A stretch of 64,000 nucleotides of DNA from Terribacillus saccharophilus (GTDB lineage: Bacteria > Bacillota > Bacilli > Bacillales > Amphibacillaceae): NCBI RefSeq assembly GCF_002272075.1, contig NZ_NPBJ01000023.1, forward strand, positions 62,001 to 126,000. Direction: 5' to 3'. The notes below the pieces were generated by a model. That model did no database searches. It was not told the DNA's origin and was given only the letters and a program-made list of their open reading frames with translations. Below are positions 36,689 to 45,314 of this stretch, one piece after another (position 1 is the stretch's first letter; each line of letters begins with the position of its first letter). Both the position numbers and the translations under genes were made by a program.

Positions 36689-37162
36689 GTGAATGACAGG
36701 ACCTCAATATACGAAACACTGGTGTCAGAATTGACGAGGACAGGAGAGTTGTTCCGTCTTTCTGCAACGGAGGCTCGGCTGCTGGCCATATTATATGTAG
36801 AAAACCGTCCAATTACCCTGGAGCAGATGGGAGATTTAATTGGCAAAAGTAAAACCTCAGTCCATATAGCTATCCGGAATTTATCCCACCAGGAGCTTGT
36901 GGATCGCGTGTGGGTAAAAGGTGCGAGGAAGGATTTTTATACAAGTGTCAGTAATGTATACAAGAAATTGATGACATCACAAATCGAGCAATGGAGAGCA
37001 CAAACTAACCGGCAGGTCGAAATCATGCAATATATGGAAAAATCTATTTCAGACAATGATCCTGAATTCTTATCCATGCAGAAACAAGTCTCCAGCAGCC
37101 TGCAGTTCCATAAACAGGCAGCAGCAATAATTAAAAAAATAACCGCTATCAGCTCATGCTAA
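36689..37162 (+). CDS. GbsR/MarR-type regulator next to opuA (OpuAR-like)
   Basis: The product is 157 residues with a winged-helix domain: LSATEARLLAILYVENRPITLEQMGDLIGKSKTSVHIAIRNL (shown as its key parts TEARLLAILY, ITLEQMGDLIGKSKTSV) followed by the wing and a C-terminal helical dimerisation part. This is the GbsR branch of MarR-like regulators, which control compatible-solute genes and can sense choline or betaine. It is divergent from opuA, so repression of opuA through the inverted repeat is the natural inference. The start is GTG 36689, 11 bp after AAAAGGGG; start choice is moderately sure. Confidence 0.82.
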   Translation: MNDRTSIYETLVSELTRTGELFRLSATEARLLAILYVENRPITLEQMGDLIGKSKTSVHIAIRNLSHQELVDRVWVKGARKDFYTSVSNVYKKLMTSQIEQWRAQTNRQVEIMQYMEKSISDNDPEFLSMQKQVSSSLQFHKQAAAIIKKITAISSC

Positions 37163-37174
37163 TAGCGGTTTTTC
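37141..37174. terminator. bidirectional terminator between regulator and yhaI
   Basis: AACCGCTAT at 37141-37149 pairs with ATAGCGGTT at 37162-37170, with inner AGC/GCT, followed by TTTC. The stops of both genes lie inside it. Confidence 0.82.
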
Positions 37175-37506
37175 ATATCCAGTAAAATCAGTTCATCCAC
37201 CAGACCTTTATATGTATCGTCCTGTTTTTCTTCACGAAGTGCCAGCAATACATCCCAATAATACAGCTTCTCGGGCATCATACCAACGAATTCCAGCAGC
37301 AGCGACGTGTAATCAAGCAATCCTTCTTCCTTCTGCTCCTTGTATAAGCGGTTAAGCCGCTGAAGCATTTTCAGGACAGCAGCATACTCCTCCTCATTTA
37401 TATTCCGTTCAATGAGGAGCTTACGGAAAGGATATTTATCCAACACTCCAGTCTCTGCAATCAAATGCAGATGAAAAGACAGCGTACTCTTTTTTTCTTC
37501 CTCCAT
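37159..37506 (-). CDS. yhaI: DUF1878 family protein YhaI
   Basis: The product is 115 residues, acidic and helical. Features such as DKYPFRKLLIERNINEEEY and a C-terminal LVDELILLDM match the YhaI/DUF1878 family, function unknown. The ATG at 37506 follows AAAGGAAG; the frame upstream is not coding-like. In B. subtilis yhaI lies near hpr and prsA, which agrees with prsA 860 bp away. Confidence 0.78.
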   Translation of the reverse strand: MEEEKKSTLSFHLHLIAETGVLDKYPFRKLLIERNINEEEYAAVLKMLQRLNRLYKEQKEEGLLDYTSLLLEFVGMMPEKLYYWDVLLALREEKQDDTYKGLVDELILLDMKNRY

Positions 37507-37680
37507 AAAAACGCTTCCTTTGCCTTTCAAACTGACCGTTTCATACAAACGGATCTTGTTCTTATATTTTAAAGTAAAATTTCCAGGAAAGCTATTGATT
37601 TTCCCGTTCAAACGTACTATTATCTCTTAAGTGAAGAAAGCTCACCCTATTTTTAAGTCAACAGAAGGGAGCCCCCGGAC

Positions 37681-38217
37681 ATGAATTGCTGGAGAAGTGT
37701 CGATGCGAAGAAAGATCTCGGTACCAATCGGATATGCCTTATTTCCTCGATGATCGGAATCCTGACTTTCATCATTCTTTATCCGATGCTGACGCTGATC
37801 CATCCAAAAATGAAAATTGAAGAAACAGGACTAATACTTGTATTAATTTCTCTATATATACTTCCATTCATCCATGGAATCACTCATTTGATTCCTTTTT
37901 GGATAACAGGGAAGCGCTGTGAATATAAACTGCACTGGCTCGGACAATTTATTCCATACCTGCATTTCAAGGTTAGAAATGAAACAAGCCGTTTTATACC
38001 GTTCATTTCATTAGTTATGCCAACTGTTTTGATTACTTTACCCTTGCTTGTAGCTGCGATTTTCATGGATACAATGCCCATTTATTATATCCTTCTCGTC
38101 AGCGTAAATGCAGGCATGACCTTCTCAGATGGCTTCTATCTTTCCAATTTATTGCAGGCACCGCGAAAATGTGTCATTGCAGGGACAGATAAAAGTTACG
38201 ATATTTTGGTTAAATGA
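37681..38217 (+). CDS. DUF3267 family membrane protein
   Basis: The product is 178 residues with about four hydrophobic segments (roughly 23-43, 52-75, 104-128 and 133-150). The motif PFIHGITHLIPF resembles the degenerate HExxH-like segment of DUF3267 proteins, which have been considered membrane zincin-like. Here the Glu position is Gly, so protease activity is doubtful. The ATG follows AGAAGGGAG. A short terminator follows and prsA lies downstream. Confidence 0.72.
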   Translation: MNCWRSVDAKKDLGTNRICLISSMIGILTFIILYPMLTLIHPKMKIEETGLILVLISLYILPFIHGITHLIPFWITGKRCEYKLHWLGQFIPYLHFKVRNETSRFIPFISLVMPTVLITLPLLVAAIFMDTMPIYYILLVSVNAGMTFSDGFYLSNLLQAPRKCVIAGTDKSYDILVK

Positions 38218-38238
38218 CGCTCCGTCCTGGAGCGTTTT
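38217..38238 (+). terminator. terminator after DUF3267 gene
   Basis: The 7-bp stem ACGCTCC/GGAGCGT with a 5-nt loop is followed by TTTTT. It includes the last base of the stop codon. Confidence 0.75.
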
Positions 38239-38369
38239 TACATATGGAAAAACTGTGGAATTGCCTCCACAGGTTGCCTTTTACCCTTGAATATGTGATA
38301 TATTGTCTTATGGGGAAACGGCGGGCAAGCCGCCAATCAAATATAAGTGGATTAGGAGTGTTTGTTTTC

Positions 38370-39575
38370 ATGAAGAAACTAGCTATCGCTGCAGTATTCG
38401 CGACAAGCGTTGTCGCACTATCAGCATGTGGTTCCGGTGAGACAGTGGTAGAATCAAAAGCTGGAGATATTTCTAAAGAAGATTACTATCAGGAATTAAG
38501 TGACAAATACGGTTCTCAAGTATTGCAGACAATGGTTCTGGAAAAGGCCCTTGACGATAAATATGATGTGGACAAGGAACAAATTGACGAACAGGTGGAC
38601 AAATTGAAAGATCAGTATGGAGATACTTTCGAATCTGTTCTGCAGCAAGCCGGCTATGCAGATGAAGATGCTTTTCGTGAATCAGTGAATACAAGCCTTC
38701 TTCAGCAACAGGCGATTGCAGACGGCGTGGATGTTTCCGATGAAGAAATCCAAACTCGTTACGATCACATGAAAACAGATCTAAATGCAAGCCATATCCT
38801 AGTTGCCGATGAAGATACAGCGAAAGAAGTTAAAAAGAAGCTGGATGACGGAGAAGATTGGGACAAGCTTGTAGAAGAATATTCCACAGATACTGGTACA
38901 GTGGAAGCTAAAGGCTCTCTAGATTGGTTCACTGCTGGTACAATGGACGCAGCATTTGAAGATGCAGCTTACAAGCTGAAAAAAGGTGAAATCAGTGATC
39001 CAGTAGAATCCAGCTTTGGCTGGCACATCATCCGTTTGGATGACACTCGTGATACTGAACAGGAAGTTGGTTCCCTTGAGGACGAACGTGATCAAATCAA
39101 GACAGAACTAGCTATCCAGAAAGTAGATTCAACTGAGCAGCAAGAGAAAATCAACAAAATACTAAAAGATGCAGACTTTGATATCAAAATCGATGAATAC
39201 AAAGATTTAATCGATAATATGACATCACATCAACAACTTCCGGTTGATAAAAGAAAAAAGACCGAAACGAATTCGTTTCGGTCTTTTTTCTTATTACTTT
39301 TTATCTGCACGTCTCGCTTTTTCTTCCTCGATACGCTCCATATATACATTTCCTTCTCGCTCGATGAACTGCTTCTCTGTTTGATAATCATGCCGCTGCG
39401 TCCGGAATGCCATGAAGCCGCTGCCGATCATGCAGAGGAAAATAAGCATGACCCACAATGGTATCTCCGGCATTGTAATACCCCCTTGTCCTTGTTGTGT
39501 AATATCTATGCTAGTGGACAAGAATTCATGACGGATATTATGATGCTGCTCGCTGTTCTTTATGATAGCGTTTAA
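38370..39575 (+). CDS. prsA: foldase lipoprotein PrsA with apparent 3' frameshift
   Basis: PrsA is a membrane-anchored parvulin-type prolyl isomerase that folds exported proteins. The signal peptide ends in the lipobox LSAC (Cys20). The parvulin domain spans about 130-225 (NASHILVADEDTAKEV ... DPVESSFGWHIIRLDD). The start ATG 38370 follows TTAGGAG. As written, the frame runs 401 residues, through the terminator and antisense to yhaL. In the +2 frame TGA-TAA occurs at 39245-39250, which would give about 292 residues, the usual PrsA length. A one-base loss near 39214-39220 would explain this. Residues after about 282 should be distrusted. Confidence 0.88.
   Translation: MKKLAIAAVFATSVVALSACGSGETVVESKAGDISKEDYYQELSDKYGSQVLQTMVLEKALDDKYDVDKEQIDEQVDKLKDQYGDTFESVLQQAGYADEDAFRESVNTSLLQQQAIADGVDVSDEEIQTRYDHMKTDLNASHILVADEDTAKEVKKKLDDGEDWDKLVEEYSTDTGTVEAKGSLDWFTAGTMDAAFEDAAYKLKKGEISDPVESSFGWHIIRLDDTRDTEQEVGSLEDERDQIKTELAIQKVDSTEQQEKINKILKDADFDIKIDEYKDLIDNMTSHQQLPVDKRKKTETNSFRSFFLLLFICTSRFFFLDTLHIYISFSLDELLLCLIIMPLRPECHEAAADHAEENKHDPQWYLRHCNTPLSLLCNIYASGQEFMTDIMMLLAVLYDSV
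39253..39290. terminator. bidirectional terminator between prsA and yhaL
   Basis: A perfect 19-bp inverted repeat, GAAAAAAGACCGAAACGAA at 39253-39271 and its complement directly after, with T tract. Confidence 0.93.
39294..39473 (-). CDS. yhaL: sporulation-associated protein YhaL
   Basis: The product is 59 residues: an N-terminal transmembrane segment (about 4-24), then a charged tail. The stretch FIEREGNVYMERIEEEKARR is the hallmark of YhaL (B. subtilis FIEKEGQIYMERMEKERERR). The ATG at 39473 follows AAGGGGG; the longer open frame is not needed. Known in B. subtilis as a small sporulation-related membrane protein next to prsA, the same place as here. Confidence 0.85.
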   Translation of the reverse strand: MPEIPLWVMLIFLCMIGSGFMAFRTQRHDYQTEKQFIEREGNVYMERIEEEKARRADKK

Positions 39576-40803
39576 ACATCATGTTATAGACGAAGGCACT
39601 CACAAGAGCTAACAAAGCCAAGATAGTAAATGTGAGCTGATAGCTCATATAGCTTACGAGCACTAGGCTGAGCGGTGCAAGCACCTTCCCCAGCGTGAAA
39701 CGCAGACTAGCTGCTGAAAAATATTGCCCGCGGCTTTCTTCTGAAGCCAATGTCGCGACAAAGCTTTCCTGTAAGCCGACTACCATAAGCTCTCCGATTG
39801 TGAAAAGAATAATTGCAACTACAAATATCCAGAAGCTTTCTGTCAACCCGTAGAGCCATATACCCGCAGCATAGGCAATGCTGGAAGCAACGAACACACG
39901 GGCAATCCGGAATTTGGTGACAAACTTTGTTGTGAATACCGTAAATATAGCTACTAATAATCCATTTAAAGCCAGGATAAGTGAAAACGCTTGTTTTCCA
40001 TCCACTTCAATACGGAAATCACCGAGTGCAAAAACGGTTTGGTTGGTAATAACTTCGCTCGTATAAACAGCTATCAGTATATCCAGCTGCATGAACGTTT
40101 GCGCTACCAGCACGCCTGCCACGATGAAAAGCAGGAAAGTACGATCTTTGGCAATGATGCGATATGTCTGAAGTTCTTTCCAGACAGCTTTGTACCATGC
40201 TGCATGATCTGCTTTTTCCTGTTTCTTCTCCGGCACTGTTTCCCGAATGAAGACTTGCATGATAACAAATAGTATAGCAGTAAGCAGGAAGCCAGCCAGC
40301 AGCATTTGAAAACGGAACGAATAAAATAAAACGGTTCCGATCAACGGCCCAACCACTACAGCTATATTAAGGCTTGTATAGAAGACAGCGAAAACAGAAG
40401 CCCGATCTTTCTCCTTAACCACATCAGCTACCATCGCATGTGATGCTGGCCAATACAATGCACTCCAAATACCTAGGAAGCTAAACGCAAGGAAAGTCAG
40501 GGCTGATGACGTCAGCCACGGTGAATTCGCGTATGCAAACACGAGGAAGGTGACGGATTGACCGGCAACCGCAATACTCATCATCCTTCTCCGACCAAAA
40601 CGGTCTGCACAATACCCACCTACTAAACTTGCCAGTACGGATAGCACTTGGGATAACATAAGCAGCCATCCCGCTCTGTCCTTTCCAAAGGCGTCTTGGA
40701 AAAAGATCGTCATAAACGGGAAGTAGGCCCAGAACAGGAAATTCATCATCGCTTCCCCAAGCAATCGGATCTTCAGATTACGGTCCCAATCCTTCCATCT
40801 CAT
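39538..40803 (-). CDS. MFS transporter
   Basis: The product is 421 residues with 12 predicted membrane segments. The loop 2-3 motif GGYCADRFGRRRMM at about 62-75 is the MFS signature. It resembles drug-proton antiporters (DHA1-like) but no substrate can be assigned. It lies between yhaL and yhaM, where I do not recall an MFS gene in B. subtilis. The ATG at 40803 has only a weak upstream GAGGG site. Confidence 0.85.
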   Translation of the reverse strand: MRWKDWDRNLKIRLLGEAMMNFLFWAYFPFMTIFFQDAFGKDRAGWLLMLSQVLSVLASLVGGYCADRFGRRRMMSIAVAGQSVTFLVFAYANSPWLTSSALTFLAFSFLGIWSALYWPASHAMVADVVKEKDRASVFAVFYTSLNIAVVVGPLIGTVLFYSFRFQMLLAGFLLTAILFVIMQVFIRETVPEKKQEKADHAAWYKAVWKELQTYRIIAKDRTFLLFIVAGVLVAQTFMQLDILIAVYTSEVITNQTVFALGDFRIEVDGKQAFSLILALNGLLVAIFTVFTTKFVTKFRIARVFVASSIAYAAGIWLYGLTESFWIFVVAIILFTIGELMVVGLQESFVATLASEESRGQYFSAASLRFTLGKVLAPLSLVLVSYMSYQLTFTILALLALVSAFVYNMMFKRYHKEQRAAS

Positions 40804-40841
40804 ATAATTCCCTCTATTCTATTTTTCTCTGTCTATTTCTT

Positions 40842-41789
40842 TCATTCCTGCTCAAAAGTAGGCTTATAGAAGCTGCGGTTCTCCAAGGAAAAGACTCGCT
40901 CTGAAAAATCTCCAGGCGCTACTTTATCCATCACACGCTGCAGGGTATTCATCTTCGCATCAATCATGTCAATCATATGCAGGAGCTCTGCTTCACGTAC
41001 GAGTGGCGGCTTCGGACTGCCCCATTCCCCTTTACCATGGTGGCTTAAAATCATATGCTGCAAAATCATTACTTCTTCAGCTTCGATTTGCAATTCTCTG
41101 GCGGCCTGTGCAATTTCATCTGACATGATGGAAATGTGACCGAGCAGTTTCCCTTCCACCGTGTAGGTAGGACTCGTAGCACCGGACAGCTCCCGTAATT
41201 TACCGATATCATGGAGAATGATTCCTGCATAAAGCAAGTCCTTATTGATCTCCGGATAAAGATTTTTTAATTCGCGAGCAATCCGCAGCATTGATACGAC
41301 GTGGAACGCAAGCCCGGAAACAAACTCGTGGTGATTACGTACTGCTGCCGGGAAAACAAGTAGCTGCTCCTGATAATTGGATAGAAAATACCGCGTAATC
41401 CGTTGCAAATTCGGATTTTCCATCTCAAAAATGAATGATGTCAATTCTTCCAATAGCTGTTCCTTTGAAAGCGGCGCCCGCTTAACAAAGTCATGCGCAT
41501 GTACCCCATCATTTGGTTCTGCCACCCGAATAGCTTGTATTTTAAGCTGCAGCCGGCCGCGGAATGCGTTCACCTCACCTTGGACTTTAATTACTTGATC
41601 GGCATGATATCGCTGTTCATCTGCAGGTGATGCATCCCATAGCTTCGCCTCGATATCTCCAGTATCATCACCTAATATCAATGTCATAAAAGCTTTTCCA
41701 TTACTTGCAATAGCTTTGTCTGCTTGTTTGATCAACAGAAAGCTATCAAATTTATCTCCTACCTGGAAATACCCAATTCCTTTTTTCAA
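40842..41789 (-). CDS. yhaM: 3'-5' exoribonuclease YhaM
   Basis: The product is 315 residues (B. subtilis 314). An N-terminal OB-fold (about 10-95: [27 protein letters not shown] in part) binds nucleic acid and an HD domain follows, with [16 protein letters not shown] and [11 protein letters not shown] giving the metal ligands His...His-Asp. It trims RNA and can act on DNA. The start is TTG, after GGAGGAG. In B. subtilis it belongs to the yhaONM SOS operon; here a GbsR-like gene intervenes. Confidence 0.95.
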   Translation of the reverse strand: MKKGIGYFQVGDKFDSFLLIKQADKAIASNGKAFMTLILGDDTGDIEAKLWDASPADEQRYHADQVIKVQGEVNAFRGRLQLKIQAIRVAEPNDGVHAHDFVKRAPLSKEQLLEELTSFIFEMENPNLQRITRYFLSNYQEQLLVFPAAVRNHHEFVSGLAFHVVSMLRIARELKNLYPEINKDLLYAGIILHDIGKLRELSGATSPTYTVEGKLLGHISIMSDEIAQAARELQIEAEEVMILQHMILSHHGKGEWGSPKPPLVREAELLHMIDMIDAKMNTLQRVMDKVAPGDFSERVFSLENRSFYKPTFEQE

Positions 41790-41855
41790 CGCTATTCTCC
41801 TCCCTCATAAATACAGCCCTTACTATGCTAGCAAGGGCATCATGCTCCAAGCCCT

Positions 41856-42404
41856 TTATCTTTTTGGCGGCTTTGGAACGTATTTGAATATTTCTCCTGA
41901 TTCGACCACATGGATGAACTGCAGGAGCCACGTATAATAATCGCGAGCGTACTGAAGCCGGTCAATGTCTTTGTCAATTCTTTCAATCAACTCCGAATCG
42001 TTGACATCTTCCTTCAGCTGCTTAAGCTCCTCAATCGTCTCATCAGCTTCCTCTAAATTCGATTGGGTGCTTTTCTCCCACTTATTCCCGAAGATTGATG
42101 TAAACGATTTGTACCAATCTTCCTCCGATTTATATAGATCCTTCCGCATACCTTTCTTGTATGCAGTTTCTACCATTTTCATATCGGCTAATGCTCTGAC
42201 ACCTGTGGACATACTCGTTTTACTCATTTCCAAAGCATCTCTCATATCATCCAATGTCATTGGTTGATCCGCAAAATAAAGCGCACCATATAGTCGGCCA
42301 ACAGATGAGGTAATACCATATAAATTCATATTCTTGGCAATAACCTGTATGAATTTTTCTATAGATTCCTCGTATTTAGCCCAATTTTCTTCGTTACTCG
42401 GCAC
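41856..42404 (-). CDS. gbsR: GbsR family transcriptional regulator
   Basis: The product is 182 residues. It keeps the GbsR core: SVGRLYGALYFADQPMTLDDMRDALEMSKTSMSTGVRALAD in parts, and the C-terminal VESGEIFKYVP, almost as in B. subtilis GbsR (180 residues), the choline-sensing repressor of gbsAB and opuB. No gbsAB genes are present nearby. It starts at GTG 42404 after a GGAGGG site. It sits between yhaN and yhaM on the same strand, an unusual position, and may be cotranscribed with them. Confidence 0.85.
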   Translation of the reverse strand: MPSNEENWAKYEESIEKFIQVIAKNMNLYGITSSVGRLYGALYFADQPMTLDDMRDALEMSKTSMSTGVRALADMKMVETAYKKGMRKDLYKSEEDWYKSFTSIFGNKWEKSTQSNLEEADETIEELKQLKEDVNDSELIERIDKDIDRLQYARDYYTWLLQFIHVVESGEIFKYVPKPPKR

Positions 42405-42488
42405 TGCCCGACCCTCCAGCTTACAATAATCCAATTTTTATCTTATCCAGTTTACCATTATTGTTACCTTTTTGCGAATGCTAAAACG

Positions 42489-45314
42489 CTACCATGAACT
42501 AGTTTTCTGCGTTTTTTCAAGCTGAAGCAATTTAGACTGGCGAGTCCATTCAGGTGTCGGTTCTTCCCAGGTGAACAAAATGATCTGTTGCACGTCTGCA
42601 GCTGTCCGCAGTATTGGAAGAAAGCGTTCCCTTCTTTCAAAGTCTGTATGGCTGAATGCATCGTCAATCAATAACGGAAAGCTCTGCTGTACCCCAAGAT
42701 GTCGGGAGAGTGCCAGCCGCAGACAAAGATAAAGCTGTTCAATCGTACCCCTGGAGAGCTGCTCTACAGCAATATTTCTGCTGTACAGATCTTTTACAAC
42801 CAAGCTTCCTGCCTCTGTCAGCGCCAGCCCGCTATACTGATCTGCCACCTTTGAAAATAAACTGCTCGCTTCACTTAGGACTCTTGGGAATCTTTCTTCC
42901 TGAAACGTTCTTTTTGTTTGCAAGAGCATATCATAAGCAAGTTTCCGTACAGCCCACTTCCGTCCAGCTGCAGTTAGCATTTGCTTCTGCCGCTGCAGCT
43001 CATGATAAGCCGCCGAAGCTGTTGTATCCGACTCAAGATCAGCCAGCTTGACTTGCAGTGTGGCGGCACGCTGCCGACAATTATCCAGCTCTTCTTCCAC
43101 AAACTTTTGTTCCGTTTCTAGACTGGCAATCACTTGCTCCACTTTATCCTGTTTGTACTCCATTTCTTCTGCTGAAAACTCCCCGCTTGGCAAAATGGCT
43201 CGTAACTGCAATCGATAGTGCTCTAATTCTTCCATAAGCTGCGTTCTTATCCGATATTGCTCAGCTAAATACAGGAACTGTTTGTCATCTTTGGCTCCAG
43301 CACTTTCAAACAGACTTGCCTTTTGCTCCTGCAAAGGCTTGAGCTGCTTATCCAACCCTTGTATGTGCTGCTGAATCTCCTGTTGTCGATCAAGCATCTG
43401 CTCCTTCGCATGCCTTAGCTTTTGCTGAGTCTCGATGACATATTCTGCTTGTTCAATTGTTTTCTCTGGTGGTAAATCCATCGGCAAATTCAATATGTCA
43501 AGCAGTCGATCAATAGTAATCCTATAGCGCAGCTGCTGTTCTTCATGCTCTTGATTTACCTTGTTCAGCATACCCGCCAGCTGCTCTTTTGCTTTCCACT
43601 CTAAGACGGCTTTCTCCCAATGCATGAGCGGTACATCTGTTAAGAAAGAAAACTTCTCAATCTGCATAGCTGTCTTCTGCTCAAGTTTCTCTCTCCTTAT
43701 TTCCTGCTTAGAATGATCCTGCTGTAATTCCATAAGCTGTACTTCCAAAGGGTGACGCTGCTCCTCCAATTGACGCCAGCGGACTCGCAGTTCCTGCTGT
43801 TCTGCCAGTTTTTCGGAAGCATAGGAAGAACTCTCAAGCTGACTGTCAGGCTGATGTCCAAAGCGCCAATTCAATAGAGCACCAACCAGCAGAAAGATTC
43901 CACTTCCAGCTAAAAGCCAATTTGCAGTTAGAATACCGATACCACTTAATAACACCGCAAAAACTAGCAAGAGAACAATAGGAGAAATTACTCTTTTAGA
44001 TAAATCTTTTTCTGCACGTTTTATGTCCTTCTTGTTGTGAAGTTCCCGATATTCCTTTTCTGAAATTAAACTCTGGTGAATTCTTTCCTGCAGATGATCA
44101 ATTTTATCTATTTCCTGTCTCTTCGCAGCAATAGACTGTTGAATACGCTCACTCTCTGCATCCAAGATCATCATTTGTTCCTGAAGCGAACGCCATTCTC
44201 CGGCAGCTTCTGCGATATATGAGTCCCAAGTGAATTCCTCCGGATAAGGATAGCTTAGATGTACACTAGCTAGTTGATTTTGGAGTTTATAACGTTCCTC
44301 CACCAATAGCTGTGTACGTTTCACATCAGCTGTCCAATCTGTCCTAGCTGCCAGTTCATATAATTCTTTGTACAATTCATCCTTCAACAGCTGATCTTCT
44401 GCTGAAATCAAATCCTTATTGATCAAAACAGATTCCTTCCTGTGAACATGAAATTGAGCTTCCAAAGGCTGCAGCTGGTGCTCGATTTGCTGCAGCTGAG
44501 AAAATCCATCAGTAGGGAATGCCTCCACACTTGACAGTTGCTTTAGCCGTTCCTTTGTGTAAGCCGCTTTCTTTTGCCACGGAATAGCTTGCAATACTTG
44601 TTTCTGGACACTGATCTGTGCGCGCAGTTCTGCTTTCCTCTTCTGCAGCTCATCCGTTTTTTCTAGTATTTCCCGCAATTTTTCTTTGTCCGGAAGATAA
44701 GCCGCTTCCCTATCAGTCAGCTCCTGAACAAGGCGTTCCTGTTCAGAGAAGGTATGCAGCATTGTATTGATTTTCGGCTTTCTTCCCTGAGGTCGGAAAA
44801 GCTGCTGCAATTCCTGCTGAAGCTTTTTCTCCAGCTTATGGACGTCGGCTGATCCTGTCTGCCCCGCATCCAATAGAACTTTCCCCAAATGCTCCTTGTC
44901 TGTCAGTTGCAAGGAAACAAGTGCTTCCGTATCCAATGTAAAAACTTGGCGAAATACAGAAGCATCCATACCGTCAAACTGATCCTCCAGCCACTGCTGA
45001 TCTTTTTGCTCAGAGCCTATATAGCAAATAGCTTGTCCATTATGCTGGTCCAGGATCCGTTCGACAACTACTTCTCCATCAGGAAAACGTAGGTTGAGTC
45101 GTCCACCTGGAGTACCGCCAGTCCTTGGTTTATATGATTCAAGTTCCCGTGAACGCATTCCGAATAAAATGTAAATAAGAAAGGCTTTTAAAGTAGATTT
45201 ACCAGCCTCATTCTCTCCCTGGATGATAACAAATGAGCTGTGTTGGAAATCGAAAGTATAATCATGCCATTTACCGAAATCATAAATATGTCCGCCGCTA
45301 ATTTGCACTGTCAT
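42489..45314 (-). CDS. yhaN: AAA-type ATPase YhaN (SbcC/Rad50-like)
   Basis: The product is 941 residues. Walker A is GENEAGKST at 33-41 and the C-terminal half has the ABC signature region VEQLSRGTIEQLYLCLRLAL followed by Walker B FPLLIDDAFSHTDFERR. Between are long coiled coils, interrupted by two hydrophobic segments at about 441-483. It is thus an SMC/Rad50-like ATPase that may touch the membrane. It overlaps yhaO by 4 bp (ATGA) and probably works with it as a DNA-repair nuclease complex. It belongs to the yhaO-led SOS unit. Confidence 0.9.
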   Translation of the reverse strand: MTVQISGGHIYDFGKWHDYTFDFQHSSFVIIQGENEAGKSTLKAFLIYILFGMRSRELESYKPRTGGTPGGRLNLRFPDGEVVVERILDQHNGQAICYIGSEQKDQQWLEDQFDGMDASVFRQVFTLDTEALVSLQLTDKEHLGKVLLDAGQTGSADVHKLEKKLQQELQQLFRPQGRKPKINTMLHTFSEQERLVQELTDREAAYLPDKEKLREILEKTDELQKRKAELRAQISVQKQVLQAIPWQKKAAYTKERLKQLSSVEAFPTDGFSQLQQIEHQLQPLEAQFHVHRKESVLINKDLISAEDQLLKDELYKELYELAARTDWTADVKRTQLLVEERYKLQNQLASVHLSYPYPEEFTWDSYIAEAAGEWRSLQEQMMILDAESERIQQSIAAKRQEIDKIDHLQERIHQSLISEKEYRELHNKKDIKRAEKDLSKRVISPIVLLLVFAVLLSGIGILTANWLLAGSGIFLLVGALLNWRFGHQPDSQLESSSYASEKLAEQQELRVRWRQLEEQRHPLEVQLMELQQDHSKQEIRREKLEQKTAMQIEKFSFLTDVPLMHWEKAVLEWKAKEQLAGMLNKVNQEHEEQQLRYRITIDRLLDILNLPMDLPPEKTIEQAEYVIETQQKLRHAKEQMLDRQQEIQQHIQGLDKQLKPLQEQKASLFESAGAKDDKQFLYLAEQYRIRTQLMEELEHYRLQLRAILPSGEFSAEEMEYKQDKVEQVIASLETEQKFVEEELDNCRQRAATLQVKLADLESDTTASAAYHELQRQKQMLTAAGRKWAVRKLAYDMLLQTKRTFQEERFPRVLSEASSLFSKVADQYSGLALTEAGSLVVKDLYSRNIAVEQLSRGTIEQLYLCLRLALSRHLGVQQSFPLLIDDAFSHTDFERRERFLPILRTAADVQQIILFTWEEPTPEWTRQSKLLQLEKTQKTSSW

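Noticed and set aside
38214-38369. N-terminal extension of prsA to 38214
   Set aside because: It crosses the preceding terminator and lacks a binding site; the signal peptide begins at 38370.
42656-43051. Long open frame on the plus strand inside yhaN
   Set aside because: It is antisense to conserved YhaN sequence, has no binding site and reads low-complexity protein.
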